Position numbers and translations under genes: made by a program
The notes under the pieces: model-generated
Database searches by the model: none
Told to the model about the DNA's origin: nothing
What the model saw: only the letters and a program-made list of their open reading frames with translations
Assembly: GCA_023159155.1 (NCBI GenBank)
Contig: JAJNNX010000001.1
Location: forward strand, 3,162,001-3,226,000
Length of the DNA: 64,000 nucleotides
Reading direction: 5' to 3'
DNA from: Ustulina deusta
Taxonomy: Eukaryota > Ascomycota > Sordariomycetes > Xylariales > Xylariaceae
In this document: positions 1 through 13,200 of the stretch, piece after piece
Numbering within the stretch: position 1 is the first letter of the stretch
How the letters are laid out: every line of letters starts with the position of its first letter

Positions 1-1175
1 AATATGGCAATCTGATTTTAAGCTCGAAGTAGACGCGTGAAGATGACAAACCATTCCCACTCCCGGAGGATCATATCGGAAACTGGCACAGTCGTACGAC
101 CCCTGGTTAAAAAAAATAAAAAATAGCTTGGGCTTAGCTCAACATTGAGCAAATCTTGGGGCGGGAAACGCCGAGTTTACGTGAAAAGAGTAAATATAAA
201 ATAGCTGAGAAGGCACTGTATTATAGGACGTTATCTCGGAACTAGTGCAGAGACAGACAAATAATGATTCCTGCTGCCTACCAAAGGAACGCGTATGATT
301 TTTGGTTCTGCCTGACACTCCACTCAGAACATAGCCCGCGTACGTACGTCATGCGGGCAATGATCGGATAATAACACCGTGGTAGGCGTCTTGGGTAAGG
401 TGAGCTATGGCCTGTTCAATTTGCCAGCCGGCGTACACTACCGAAGATTTCCCTTCAATTTGAGATGAGAGAGAGTCTAGCTATGTATAGAGAGATATAC
501 TACACTAGACCGGACTAGAACCACATCATTTGAGGCGCGGAAGGACGAAGCGAGCTGTGCCTCCCGTATAGGCACGTCCCCAGATGTGGAACTGCCCCAA
601 AATCAACCAGTAATGCGGTGGCGGAAGGCGACGTGGAAGACAAGACTGACGCTACCTATCACCATCCAGCATCTGGCCCCGGTCTAGTGTTGAGTCGACG
701 GTCGAAAAACGCGATACCTAGAGCAGAGCCACCGTGAAGGGCCCGAACCTTCGCCTTATAATTATTGCTTTCGACGGACCCCTGGGAGACGTCGAAATAT
801 TTCGAGGGAGATGTAAGTGAGCGGAAGCACCGTCACACTTTCTGCATCAACGCGCTCTGTCTTACTGTTCCTCGCTTTACCCCATAGATTATCGCCTTTT
901 CTTATCTGACTGGTCGTCCATGCTGTCCGACTCTGTATGATTTTGCCTGCCTCTTTTGGTTCTTCAAACCCGAGGAAACAAGATCTCGGCGCTCACGCCA
1001 TTGTTTATCCGTCTAGAAAGTCGCCCTAGGATTCCTTATTACCCCCCTCTAACCCTGCAGATCTCAAGTCCGTCTGTGCAAGCTTCATTTCCTTGATCTT
1101 CAGCGCTACATTTAAATCGAGAATTACGACCGTTTCCGGTGGGCGGTTGCAGCCAACTGCAGGAAACCCTGCATA
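1..1175. other. Intergenic / upstream region of the first gene
   Basis: I see no gene in this stretch. Stops are frequent in all frames and no run of sequence reads like conserved protein. The last 300 bases are pyrimidine-rich with short open stretches, as expected for the promoter and 5' leader of the membrane-protein gene that begins at 1176. Confidence 0.5.
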
Positions 1176-2455
1176 ATGGCGGCGTCAGAACCACCTGCCG
1201 CTCTTGTTGAGCGTACAAAAAAGACACCGCATGAGACTATCGAGCGAACGACGTCCTCATCATCCATTCAGCAGCATGGGTCCATTCCCAGCCAAAGAGC
1301 ACAGAGCTCGCCCGATCAGCCCCATGAACCAACCATCACCACACTTGGGACGGGCGAGTACACCAATGGCTACCATTTCCCACCCAGGTACCCGATTAAG
1401 GAGCAAATCCAATGGGGCTTAATTGCGTTCTGGGACTTCTACAACACAGGCTTTGGCCTCTTCCTCACAATATACGCACTGCTCGTCGTCGGTTGGGGTT
1501 TTCTGATTGTGCTTCTAATTGGGGAGGCAGCGCCTCAACTGTGTTGGATTCATGGGAAGTACGACTGTGATAACATCGACTCCCCGCGACGGATTTGGAT
1601 CGAAATCGACTCGCAGGTCTTAACGGCTCTTTTCAGTGCCACGGCGTTTGGATTGGCCCCTTGGCGCATCCGCGACCTCTATCTCCTACTTCGATATCGT
1701 ATACATAAAGATCAGAAAGCCTTGCGGAGACTTGCGGGAGTCCACCGGACTTGGCTACGTCTTGAGGGCTCCGATCAGCTGCCACCAACGCTTGGTCCGA
1801 AGAACATCGAAGAAACCACATTACCTTTCGACGAGAACAGTGTCCCATACCCTCTAGAGACCATCTCTGATCCTCCACCGACTGGTGTCCGGGCGCCGCC
1901 CTCCAAGCTCTGGAAAATGGACTTTATCGCCTGGTTCAACATCTGGTATACCGTATTTCAGGGCTTCTTAGCTGGCTTCATGTGGGCTTTAAGTCGCTAT
2001 AATAGGCCACCTTGGACAACAGGTTAGTCGCCGGAGCCCTTTATTGCCCCTTTTAGTTTGCCCTAGCCCCACGTATCGCCTAAGGGGCATATTCTGCCCC
2101 TTGCTTCTCCTGCAAGCTCCCGAAACTCTGAAGAATTCTTACCACACACGGACCTTACTGACTCCAGTGTTCTAAATTAGGCCTATTCTTCGCTCTAACA
2201 TTCATCACGTCATCCGCTGCAGGTATCATGGAAGCCTTTCAGGTGCTAAATGTAAGAGCGATAGAAGGTGTGCCGTTGACGAGGAGAGACGTACAGCGGC
2301 TCGCTCGTGATAAGGAGTTGGGAATTCCACATTACAACAATATCAAGGACAAGGACCCCAAGGAGGAGGAGAGGAAAAAAGCAGAAAAAAGGGCCAAGAG
2401 AAAGAGTGGTATCTTTGGCCGCAGCGAAAAGCCGGCGTTGGAGAGTGTTGTTTGA
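1176..2455 (+). CDS. Fungal integral membrane protein, DUF2985-like
   Basis: Two exons, 1176-2022 and 2181-2455, give a 373-residue protein. The intron (2023-2180) has a GTTAGT donor, a TACTGAC-like branch site and a TTAG acceptor. This acceptor rather than the later CTGCAG at 2221-2222 is chosen because the 42 bases between them read in frame as a hydrophobic segment (GLFFALTFITSSAAG) that continues the membrane domain. Residues 1-70 are polar and Ser/Thr-rich. Hydrophobic segments follow around residues 95-120 and 145-165, then a C-terminal pair around 250-300 containing WALSRYNRPPW, a pattern I associate with the fungal DUF2985 family. The tail is strongly basic (KEEERKKAEKRAKRKS). Molecular role is unknown; the cellular membrane is not predictable from what I see. 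Family name is from memory and should be treated as likely, not proven. Confidence 0.85.
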
Positions 2456-3374
2456 TTATTTGTTTGAGGCGATTGAATATGGCTTGGATAAAGCGAGGCG
2501 TTGGTGGTAGGACAGGTAACCCTACCTAGGTACCAATTTTTTCTTTCTTTGAACATTCTATCCATGACGTTGCCCTTGCATAACAGTTATAATCGAATCT
2601 TGCAGCTGCAAATTAAGCCAATAGAAAATAATGCTTCACAACATAGGTAAACTATTCTGCCGCCCTAATGATTAAGTAAGTAGGTAGATGAGATGCCACA
2701 TGATAGTACATAACCCAAGGTACTCGGATAGTCCGGGGTATATACTAGGTACTTCAATACACGAGATACACTTCCAAAAGCGGCTTAACACTGTTGTGTC
2801 TGTCTTCATGACTTGTGCTCATATACCTAAGTACCTACCTCATGTAGGTCTATGTAGGCCAAGTACCGAACAATCTTGTGATTGATACAGAGGTACCTAC
2901 CTAGCACCAGGTAAGATGCCCGGTACAATGAGAACTTGAAGTTAAACAGGTGCCTATTCTGAGGGTAGGTACATCCAATACCAGTAGTGTTGTTAGGGGC
3001 TGCTGGTGGGTCTAGGAAGTCGGCTGACGGGCTACAAGGTACCGTACCGTACCATACCCCAGCTCGGTCCCTGTCCTTGCTCTTTCGAGACTGACTTGCA
3101 GACTAGGTACATAGGTACCTACTGATACAGGAACTGGGTAAGCGATAGCCTCCAGATCGCCTGTCTTCATCATCGACATCTTGTATATCCCATTCCGACC
3201 ATATCTCTGCTTTCCTTAACCGAACTCGCTGCACTTCTTCTACTTGTCTCACTTGTGAGAAGCACCGCCATTGATTCGCTCCAACTTAGACGGGCGTACA
3301 GCAGCAGCAACCCTGGCCCGAGACCGCTCAGCCGCGTTCGCGTCGTTTGACCATCAGTCGAGCGACTCTCCAGG
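2456..3374. repeat. Intergenic gap with many TAGGTACC-type words
   Basis: No gene is seen. The gap contains repeated short words such as TAGGTACC, GGTACCTACC and GTACCGTACCGTACC, densest at 2740-2910 and 3030-3125. The final 200 bases are the promoter and leader of the transporter gene starting at 3375. Confidence 0.6.
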
Positions 3375-4837
3375 ATGGCGTCCAAGACCGTCATTCCCTT
3401 CTTGGTTGGGATGATGCTGCTCACAGGAGTATGCAACACGCTTCTGACCAAGCTTCAGGTTCGTTGTCTTGCCCTACTTGGCCTGTTCCTGTCTTATCAG
3501 ACCTCTGAGCCGTTGAAGACGAGCGGCAGGGTGGAGGAGCTGTAGACATGGCTGCTGACATTGGTTTCTTCTGTCTCACAGGATAATCAATGTGTTCGAA
3601 ACTGCGATGACCCCGATCCCAAGAACCGCATCCGCTTCGAACAGCCAGTGCTGCAGACAGCGCAGATGTTCGTAGGCGAGACTGGCTGCTGGCTTGTCGT
3701 TGGTTTGATGGCCGCCTACTCTCGCTTTGTGAACCGCAAGAACCCAAGTAATGCCGGATACCAGCCCGTCGAGTCCAACGATGCCGGTGCCCCAGCCGAT
3801 ACCGACCCAGACGCGGACGCTGCGAGTGTCCACTCGGAATCCGCCCTTCTACCGTCGAAGAGGGCTGGCACAGCACCTCGTGGCGTTCTCAGCGGCTTCG
3901 GCATCCTGTTACTTAGTCTGCCCGCCATTTGTGACATCATTGGAACCACCCTGATGAACGCCGGTCTACTCATGGTTGCCGCTTCTATTTACCAGATGAC
4001 CCGAGGCGCTCTCGTCTTGTTCGTTGGTCTATTCAGTCTGATCTTCCTAGGCCGGAAGTTGCACCTCTTCCAATGGTTGTCGCTTGTTGGTGTTGTGCTG
4101 GGTGTTGCGCTCGTGGGTCTGGCTGGTGCCATTCAGCCGGATTCAAAGGAAAAGGCCACTTCTCTAATCACCCTGGCCGATGACCCAGCGGCTGCTGATG
4201 CTGTGCGAGTTATCCTCGGCGTGCTGTTGATTGCTGGTGCGCAAATCTTCACTGCTACCCAGTTCGTACTTGAGGAATCTCTACTCGAGCGCTCTAGTAT
4301 TGAACCCATTGAAGTCGTTGGTTGGGAGGGGTTGTTCGGACTCTCTGTCACTCTTATTGGCATGCTCGTGCTGCACTTTGCCATTGGACGAACTGACGCT
4401 GGCCGTTTCGGTCCGTTTGATGCTGTTGAGGGTTTGCGACAAATGGTAGAGAACAAAGTGATTCTGATCACAAGTTTCCTCATTATGCTTAGTATTGGGT
4501 AAGTCCCCCCACGTGACGAGTCCATAAACCGAAGAATCTGGGACTCGATCGACTAATTTGGACGCGTAGCGGCTTCAACTTTTTCGGGCTCTCTGTAACC
4601 CGCACCGTCAGTGCGACATCACGCTCCACCATCGACACGTGCCGAACGCTCTTCATCTGGATTGTCTCGCTCGGTCTTGGCTGGGAGACATTCAAGTGGT
4701 TGCAAGTTGCAGGTTTTGTACTGCTCGTCTACTTCACCTTTGTCTTCAACGGCCTTGTACAACCGCCTTTTGCGTTCCTGCGTCCTCGCAGCGAAGTCGA
4801 TGAATTGCTTCCTGAGCAACCGATCGAGCACAACTAG
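3375..4837 (+). CDS. SLC35F6-like multi-pass transporter (drug/metabolite transporter superfamily)
   Basis: Three exons, 3375-3458, 3582-4498 and 4570-4837, encode 422 residues. Introns have good signals (TTCAG/GTTCGT...CACAG; TTGG/GTAAGT...GTAG) and all joins keep frame. The N-terminus MASKTVIPFLVGMMLLTGVC is a hydrophobic first segment, followed by a short loop ending in FEQPVLQTAQMFVGE, then further membrane spans alternating with loops; a polar, acidic loop lies around residues 75-125. This layout and the QMFVGE region match the SLC35F6/TMEM20-type nucleotide-sugar-transporter-like group (EamA fold, about ten spans). The human relative is lysosomal/mitochondrial; the substrate of the fungal proteins is not known to me. 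The extreme C-terminus is acidic (SEVDELLPEQPIEHN). The first ATG gives a protein of normal family length. Confidence 0.88.
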
Positions 4838-6375
4838 GAAAATCAGTATAACAACGAGGATTCAAGCCCGATTGCGCGTTCTTCCCTTCTACACAGCAAT
4901 TGGAGACTTGACAAGTTGCTAATTCTTTTGGCTGGGGGTATTGCACGCGTTTGCTGGAGTTGCCTTTTGGAGAAACCTCAACCATCCGGGTTTCAACAGC
5001 GGTTTAGCCGAGAGCCTGCACTGCGTTGTTAGACTTTCCATGGGATTGATACTACATCTTGGCATTGGGACGGCGTTTGAGAGATTTTCTGGCACTTGGG
5101 AATTTATATAGGTTTATTGCAGCTGGATGGTATCGGTGTGTTCCTTCCTGACCCGGCACATCCTCCCTTTTCGTTACTTTGTTGTTGCATACATATATTT
5201 AGACTAGCGGGTGTATCAATACAACCATGCATTCGTCTACGTTAATACCGATCTATCTACGGGGTCTTCCCATGCTAGCTCGGTAGTCTGTCTTATGCTC
5301 CCAGAGGTCTTGATCTGTTCCATATTGATATGGGTACATGTTCGTTTCTCATATCAATGAGAGATACGCGGTTGGCCGGTAATTCAGGTCCCTAGGTGTA
5401 TGGTACAATGAGCGTGTGCTCTACCAAGCGTAGACCCCATGCTTCTACTTGGACACAAGAATATATGAGCTCGAAGGGAAAATTCTTCGGAAACGCCATG
5501 TACCTAACCTATTCTTGGATTTATGAAGCCGCCCAGCGGGGGAGTACGCCGGAATCCGTCAACTGGGTCTAAACCGGTAGAGGACTATTCCTCACAGTAG
5601 GGTCCACGTGTAAGACATAGAAGACGTTCATGATTGTATTTCTATCTATCCATAATCCAGGGGCGCAAGCAACAAACTGAGCAAACCAAATAGAATGCCC
5701 GTTTCTCATTTCTCGTTCCACGTTCTTCCAAGTAGTCGTGTGTCGAATCAAAACAGAAAGAAAGAAAGAAACCCCCCTCCTGGTACTCCTATCCCAGTAA
5801 TGATTCCTGATTGAATTGTAAATAAAGTGCATGGCAGTCAAAACAGGAATTTCGAAGGACTTGCCAAAACAGAACACTGAAAAGACACCAGTAAATGCAA
5901 CAAAACAAAAACACCGTAACCAACCAGTCACTCTCTCGTAGGTAACGATGTCGGGAGAGTAGGGATGAGTAGAGTAAGGAAATGAGCAGCGATGAGTTAG
6001 CGTGTTCTAAGCTCACCTTAGAAGGAATAAAATTAAAATAAGGAAAATAAGAACCGAAGAAAAAAGATACAAGCAAAGGAAGGAGAAGCAGAAGAAGCAG
6101 AAAAAAAAAAGGACCGAACAAACCAGGTGAATAATCATGTGTTAGATATGAGAATTAGGCCCAAATATGCTTCTCCTCAAGAGTAGACCAAAGAGTGGCA
6201 AGCTCAAGGAATAATCTATTTATGAAGCACGGCTCAACTGGCCTGATGCCATCAACCAGTGTGACATCAGCGTAGGGCAGGTTGTAACAACCTGTGTTTG
6301 CTCTGCCAACTTCTTCATCCCGTACACCCCCATCTAACCTTGGGTATCAAGCTACCGCCACACCGTTTCCTCATC
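4838..6375. other. 3' regions of two convergent genes, no further gene
   Basis: Between the transporter stop and the stop of the convergent Yippee gene I see only untranslated sequence. It includes AAAG-rich and poly-A-like runs (5755-5772 and 6040-6115). Open frames here are low-complexity translations of those runs. Confidence 0.5.
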
Positions 6376-6934
6376 CTACGATACGATGCAGAGTAGCTCA
6401 AACTCGAGGATGAACTTTCCCTCCTTATATTTCTCATTGTTCTCGAAGGCTTTGTCGTACTTCCAGCCGACGGTCTCTTTGCACTGACGGCATGTGATAT
6501 CACGGACAATATGGCGTCCTGTGGTCATACTCCGCTCTGATGGCTCGCCGGCTTCGATATTGACAACCGTATTGAAAAGATAGGCCTTACCATGCTGGCC
6601 GCGGAAGTTCTGTACCCCATCGTGTTAGCGCCGGGATCTGTCTAAAAATAACCAGTACGGGTAGGGATGAAAATGAAAACAAGGCAGTAGACGGGGCAGG
6701 AGGAGGAAAAGGTTCGTCATGAGGGAAGCTAATGGTCAAGTAAATCGAACATAATTTCCCAAGCGCATACCGAACATCAGATGCTTCTACACAAGGGGCC
6801 AGGCTGCAGCAAGACGAAGGGCATTCCCAACTTACTCTACTTATAATCTCCTCGTGATTCGCAAGGTGGGCTTTACAGTTTTTGCAGCCGTAGATCTTGT
6901 TGCTATTAAGATACGTGTTGTACAAGAGCCCCAT
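6376..6934 (-). CDS. Yippee family zinc-binding protein
   Basis: Two exons on the minus strand, 6934-6836 and 6609-6376, joined over a 226-nt intron (donor GTAAGT, acceptor ACAG), give 110 residues, the usual Yippee length. The fold's two zinc knuckles are complete: C17xxC20 in YGCKNCKAHLANHEE and C73xxC76 in DITCRQCKETVGWKY. The conserved middle GQHGKAYLFNTVVNIEAG and the closing KYKEGKFILEFE are also present. Yippee proteins are small nuclear or cytoplasmic zinc proteins with a thioredoxin-like/beta-tent fold; in filamentous fungi they have been linked to development and stress. No gene-specific role can be read here. Confidence in identity and splicing is high because both halves match the family and the joint falls between conserved blocks. 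Confidence 0.93.
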
Positions 6935-8394
6935 TGTACCTGCAGCCTTGCGACAGTGTTGGGAGGAGGTATGGATATGTTGACAAAAGCCGCACCCAGG
7001 CGCGATCGGACACGGCTGGCTTGGATAGCAATCCCACCAGCAGTATCTGGTGTCGGCCGAGCACTAGTTCACAAGGGAGTTGAGTCTCGGCCCGCCACGA
7101 GCGGAAGGCGGCAGTGTTTCGAAGGACGGCAATCAAGGATGGGTGGAGGCAATAGCAACAAGGTGTTGCTTGTTTGCTGATTTGTTGCTGGAGTGGTCGA
7201 TGGCTGGGCTCTTTGTCTCCTTCGCCTTGCTGTCTTGGTTGCGTACGCAACTACCGAGGCTTTGGCAAGCCTTTAAGGTTATTGCCGGTCTCGAGCTACT
7301 GAGTTCAGATGGTTTGTGGCTGTCCGATCGGCGTGGGCGTCGGCGTCTCTCCCAGGGTAGGGCGCACCTGGAATAGACAAGTAAGAGATGGCCGGAAGAA
7401 GACGATGAGAAGGAGGACCAAGAGGTAGAGCGCTGCAGCAGAGAAAAGCCTACCTAGGCTTGGGTGATGACAGGAATGCTGAGTTGAGTTGGCTGGATGT
7501 CTGCCTGCCCGGTGCTTTGGTGAAGTTGTAGAAGAGGAGCTCAGGTTCTCCCGAGACGGACTTCGCTATACCGACTACAGATGTATGTACCACATGTAGA
7601 TAAATTACGTAGAGATGTACATAGGTACCTGGACGACATGTTGCATACGTACCGGTAGTTGGGGTCAGTATCGGGGGTTAAGCTTCCACGTGCAGTTATG
7701 TGAGGGGCAAAGCTGTGGTAAGCACCTGCCATGCACACTATACCTCAGGCTGTATGGATACCTATATAAGAGTACCTACCTACTAGTACCTAGCCTACTT
7801 ACCATGTAGAGAGGTATCCTGCCACCATCACGCACAGACCTACCTGCGTCATCAATTATCATCCATAAAACTACCTACGTACCTCTCTATGTGCTGTTTT
7901 TAGCCATCAATATCCTGAGGTGCGCGCCTCGAATCTGCGGTTCGCATATCAAAGTATCCCTTGTACACAAACATCACCTGAGGTCCAATACCCCAAGATC
8001 TGATACTATTAAATTACAACCAAGGTGGCTCACTCTTCCATCTTCTACCTCACAAAAGCCAAACCATGAGGAAGGATTCTTGGTAGTAATAGAAACAAAC
8101 AGATGCTAGGCCTTTACTTGCTTTGTACTTTGTAGTTTTCTCTCTAGATATTGTTCTCTGTGCGTTGGTTTAAGCCCAAGCGGTGACACCCTCCAATCTG
8201 CCACCATGGTAAAAGAAGTGAAGGTAGTGACTGTATATACAATAAAACATCGCGACCGGTCAGTGCGAGCCAAATATGCACATTTTGAAGAACGCCCGTA
8301 GACCATGGGCAACAACCAATTCGCAAGCCGTAAATCATCTTACTTTTGAAGCGTTCACGCTTGTCTTGTATCCAGCACATTGGACCATATCCAC
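6935..8394. repeat. Intergenic gap with TAGGTACC-type words
   Basis: No gene is recognised. The stretch 7560-7880 is dense in ACCTACC/TAGGTACC words. The first few hundred bases are the upstream region of the minus-strand Yippee gene and the last part is the 3' region of the ferric reductase gene. Confidence 0.5.
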
Positions 8395-10205
8395 CTACCA
8401 AGAAAAGGCTTCTTCAATGAAGTCGATTGCGCCCTCATACTGCTTGCCGCGTACTGCGAGTCGCACCTCGTCACTGAGAGCACCAGGACCACAAACCGTC
8501 ACGCCCATCATGCCGACTTGCTGTTCCATTTCCATGCCCATCAGCGTGTCAATGTTAGGCCGACCGGGGAACATCTGGACTGTTGACGAAGGAGAATGGA
8601 TCTCTTTGGTCGATCGTGGCCGGCTCACAAACAACATGATGCGCAGTATTTCGCGGCGTCTATCCATTGCTAAGATTTGTGTCATCCATGGGCGGATCCA
8701 CTCGAGATGGTCAGGACTTTGAATGATCCACACTAATACAACCTTCCGGGTGGCAACGGTGCCATTCGCAAAGCCGGCTACCAGATGCCGCACGTAAGGG
8801 ACGGCATGTGTGACACCGACACCGCCGGCAAAAAGCATGACCGTACCATACGAGTCTAGCCTATGCTCGCCGCCATAGGGTCCCTCTACCAGACAACGGG
8901 TGACAATGCGCCCCTCGGGATGCGCAGCAGCTCGCTGGTAGAGAGTGCTCGTCATACCTGTTCGAGCGCGAATGACAAAAGACATGCTGGTCTTACGCAT
9001 ACCAAGGATGTCTTGGCGGTTCATGGCCAGCTTGTCAGCGCTTAGGTTTTCGGCTTCCTCACTCCATGCTAGCGAGAATGGGTGCGACTGCCAGAAGCTA
9101 ATTGTAGGCATGTACAAATAGGCATGTTGACCTGGCCGGAAGTTCCAAGGGCGGGCCATAGTCACAGTCACACGTACGGCGTTGCCAGGCAGGGCTTCCA
9201 CAAGGGTTTTGGTACCTCCCTTTCCGACATTGTGATAGATGATGCGGGCAAAGCGGGCGAATCGGTCACCGAGCCAGAGGGGTACCACGGCGACAAGCCA
9301 CTTGAGCTGGCTTACCCCCTTGATTTCTAGATGATACCAAAGCCCGACAATGGCAGCAACAGCAAGGAGGATATGCATCACCTTGAAGGCCTCATAAAAA
9401 GCATGTCTTGAGATGCTGGCGGCTTGGAACAGAATCACCACGAACGCAACAGTAGCCTAAAAGCGTTCAGTCTCGCTTCAGATGGGAAATATCACTCAAG
9501 AGTTTAAAGACTTACAACGAACCCGTAGAGCAAGAACTCGGAGGTAAATGTGCTTAGAAAGGCAGGACCCCAGCCTTGTTTCAGCGCAGAGCCTGCATAG
9601 AAGGCAAGAGTATGAACCACTGCCTCGATTGCCACGATACGGCCGAACCAGCGGTGAAGCAAATTCATTGTGTCAAACGAGATGCCCAACAGAGGAATAA
9701 GCGGGTTGTTCCTCCCAGCCAAGATAAACAAGGGAATCATGTTCACTGTCGCCAGTGTGCCGCTTCGATTTCGCAGCTGCTTGAGACCATCCGAAGCTGA
9801 TTCGGCAAAAGGTATATGGATCACAGCAAACCCTACGTTAGTTGCGAAGTAACCGATTAGGAAGAGAAATTGGAACCGAGAAGGCAGAGTGCCAACATTG
9901 ATAGCACTGCTAAGTTGGAATTCGCGATTGTGTCGTTTGCGGAAGAGGGGGGCGTATAAAATGTGCTTCTTGATCCATGAAAACCTATTGGATGGTCGAG
10001 CAAAGAAACGCTGTGTATCGCTGTTTAAACTGGAAACAGTCCGGACATATGTCGTGATCGCCCTTGTTAATCGCCAGATGATAACTAGTGCAGATCCAAT
10101 GGCGGCGATGTAGAGTAGGTAGTTGGCCAATGCATGATTTTCCTCATCCGGAGTCCATCCTGTGGCCTGGCCCTCGCCGGGAAGGTCTGCTGGCTGTGAT
10201 GCCAT
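8395..10205 (-). CDS. Ferric/cupric reductase transmembrane component (FRE family)
   Basis: Exons 10205-9516 and 9456-8395 join across a 59-nt intron (GTAAGT...TTTTAG) to give 583 residues. The protein would move electrons from NADPH through FAD and two hemes across the plasma membrane to reduce extracellular Fe3+ or Cu2+ before uptake. Visible signatures: a membrane domain at about residues 30-290 with the paired heme ligands H184/H198 and H258/H272 (each pair 14 apart, as in the family), the FAD site RPGQHAYLYMP...HPFS (337-358), the NADPH-binding GGVGV (441-445) and the C-terminal CGPG motif (552-555). Length is at the short end of the family and there is no obvious cleavable signal peptide; the first span lies near residue 30. 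An AGATAA (GATA-factor) box sits at 10297-10302 upstream, compatible with iron regulation, but one box alone is weak evidence. Confidence 0.93.
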
Positions 10206-13200
10206 ATTGATATACCGTGGTATGTTGTGTGGTTAAGAGGGTGTAGAGACTGATGCTGTCGTTGTTAAGAGAAGCTGTGGGGTGGCCTGCCGCGCCAGAT
10301 AAAGTTTTGTACAGGATTGGAGTTGCTGTATGACTTGATCATCAACAGTGAATGAATGGTAATCTTTGTCACAGGCGATCGAGGTCAACTCGACTAGGCG
10401 AAAGAATGTCGTCAAACAAAGCACAACTAAACAGCCAGCTGTTGGGCAACCAAGGGTTAACCCGTCGTTGTTGTTGTTGTTGTTGTTGTTGAAGTCGTGC
10501 TTGGTGCACTAGGTCGCGAGATTGATCAAGAGCATGAAGATGCCCACTCGTCGACGTGAGGGGATGTGAATCCAGAAATGAACAGTCTGGCTGAAAGAGA
10601 GTGACAACAAGGCAGCATAAATGAGTGGAGGGACAACAGATTTGTATAGAGGGACTTCAACAGGGATTGCGAATGCGTGTAAAGAGTGGCGTCGACCTAT
10701 GTATACCTAGGACAAATGTGCTAGACAAGGGATCCAGAACATACTGTAGGTGGGAGAAGTCCGTAAGTATCTACAACAGTGACAAGAGGGGAGGGGGTAC
10801 GCAGACGAATGAGGCAGGGAACAAGAGGGAAGTCCGCAACATCAGTGGCCCTGACACGACGTCGATGACTAGGTGTGGTGAGAAGATTGTAGAGGTGATG
10901 TGAAGCGGAGCGGAGGCAGACTATAGGCCCATAAAGAGAGGAGACCCTGTGAGGTACATACAACTCCTTTTACGGGGAGGAGGTGCAATTAAAAGGACCC
11001 GGTAATCTAGCGATGTACTGGGTACCTGGGTGAAACCGCAAAGTTGACAACAAATGACAAGTATTCTGAACCCACCCAGACCATTGGTTGTTGCTGTCGG
11101 GTACCTGAAGCGTCTCTCGGCGCCTCCACCACTATCTATTGTACCTAGGTACCTCCCTACTTCATCAGGTACTGCCATCTCGGTTGAATGTGTACGAGGT
11201 AGCACAGTATAGGCTCACAACAACTTGACACGACTCGCCAGTTGGCTTAGACTGCAAAGAATATGTTGTCTCTTTTGTTTTTGCCCCTCACGGATGCTTG
11301 TTAGCCCACTCAGGACTTCACTCATGACTAGAATTGCAGATATTAAACTCTTTCCACGCTACAAAGAAAGTCAGAAATGCAGGAACCAAACATAGTTCCA
11401 AGTACCCAATCTAGGTACCAAATACCGGCAGTATAGAACAAGCGGCAACCAACACAGGCGAGCAGATCTTTGTGGGGCTCTCGTACCCGCTCCAGGGCTT
11501 CCCTGCTCCAAAATGAGCATATGGAACACTGACATTATCAGATTACAGTAATCCTCCTCATAGTGTCGTGTATAGTATCTGCCCGGATAAAATAATGCCA
11601 GAGAAAGAGAACAACAAATGAAGGAAGCAAAAGAAAGATAGATTCGGTAAGAATTATAACACAGGATAGGGATGAATGTACATCAAGGATTAAACTGTTT
11701 TGCGCTTTGAATGAAAGGGTGGCGGAAGGCAGAACAAGCCACAATTAGGACACGATCCCGAGCTATTGACATTTGAAACAAGAACACTTTTTCCCTAGAC
11801 TAGTCGTTAGCACATGCAATTTTTCGGGCTGGGCATTACGCCTCAAGAGGCGGCACGCCGGATTCAGTAGGTATGTCATTCGTTGGTTCAGCTGACTCAG
11901 GTTCAGATTGTTGGGGAATTGACCAATCAATGCTGCAAAAACAACCCTTCCAATGGTGCGGGGCAGCGCCAAGAGCCGTGTCAATCCACCAATGAAAAAC
12001 TCGAAGCTCCAGCATCTCCAAACCCACCCACCCACCACACTTGCATTGCATGACACAAGCAGTACTGGCACGATTCAGGACGAGACACGACCCATTCGAC
12101 AGGTAGTCAACCCCCACGAATGCCGCTCTGGACCAATCGATTTGCCCTCTCGCCTGTGAAGTGAATACTTTTTTTCTTCAAACACCCAACCATCCGTCTA
12201 TCTCTTCTCCACACATGCCAGGACTTCAAAACAGATCAGCCACACTGCGTACTCCAGGACGGCGGCGCCCATGACAACCAGTCATGATCGCCACACAGCT
12301 TCCAAAACGCTGCACACGTCATTCGTCTCGTCTCTGGTCGATCATGGGGACGATCTATCCAACTAAGAGACCATTTCCCGCCACGTCACGGACTGTTTGC
12401 GATTTCATCCGAAACCATGTTTGAGAATATGTATTTCGAAATATCGACAGAATGGGCAATCATATTTTTTCCCTGCTGCTGCCTTGTGCACCTACACTCA
12501 ATAGTTAAAAATTCTCAGCCCTAGACAATGTGCTGCAGATTGCTGCATGTATCGGCGCGCAATCCCTTAATATGCACAGCTATAGCCTCAACCCCCGCTC
12601 TTATTTCGATGCCCAGTGATTGGCACCGGGTGTGGTTTACCAAAAACATGATTCGGCTCCGATGGGTTGGGATAATTGTTTGATGTTGATTGATTTGAAC
12701 TGTTCCGAAGCTGACAGAACCTACACTACCTACTCTGTTCGCCAATAATAATACGCGTAAAAATGATAGCACATAAACTCAGACCTACCCATGTCAAAAG
12801 CCCAATTTATCTACCATGCTTGAAAATAATTCAACAAACCCTTGTCGGACTTGAGAAGAGACACCCTCCTCCTGGTCGTCTGCCCGCCTTGCGAGGCAGG
12901 TTATCGCGATTCATCCCGCGTGTTAATTCCTACTTTGGCGGCGTCCGTTCGTTTGCTTGTTTTGCTGCGTGTCACCGATTCGCCAACTACACCGCCTTAC
13001 AACAAAGAAGAAGACGAAGAAAAGAGAAAAAAACTCCAATACGTATCATAGGAGCACATGGTGACCACCGGGCGAGATAAACCCCCACTTGAGCGTCTGA
13101 GTTTGGATCAACATGGGGATGACAATATGCTGTGTCCAACCTGGTGTGTGTGCTATGTAGTGTAGAGGTCAATACATGATCTTGCACGAGAAGAATGGTA

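Noticed and set aside
5789..6121. 110-codon minus-strand frame with a run of Phe and Leu
   Set aside because: It is the translation of an A/G-rich low-complexity tract in the 3' region of the Yippee gene.
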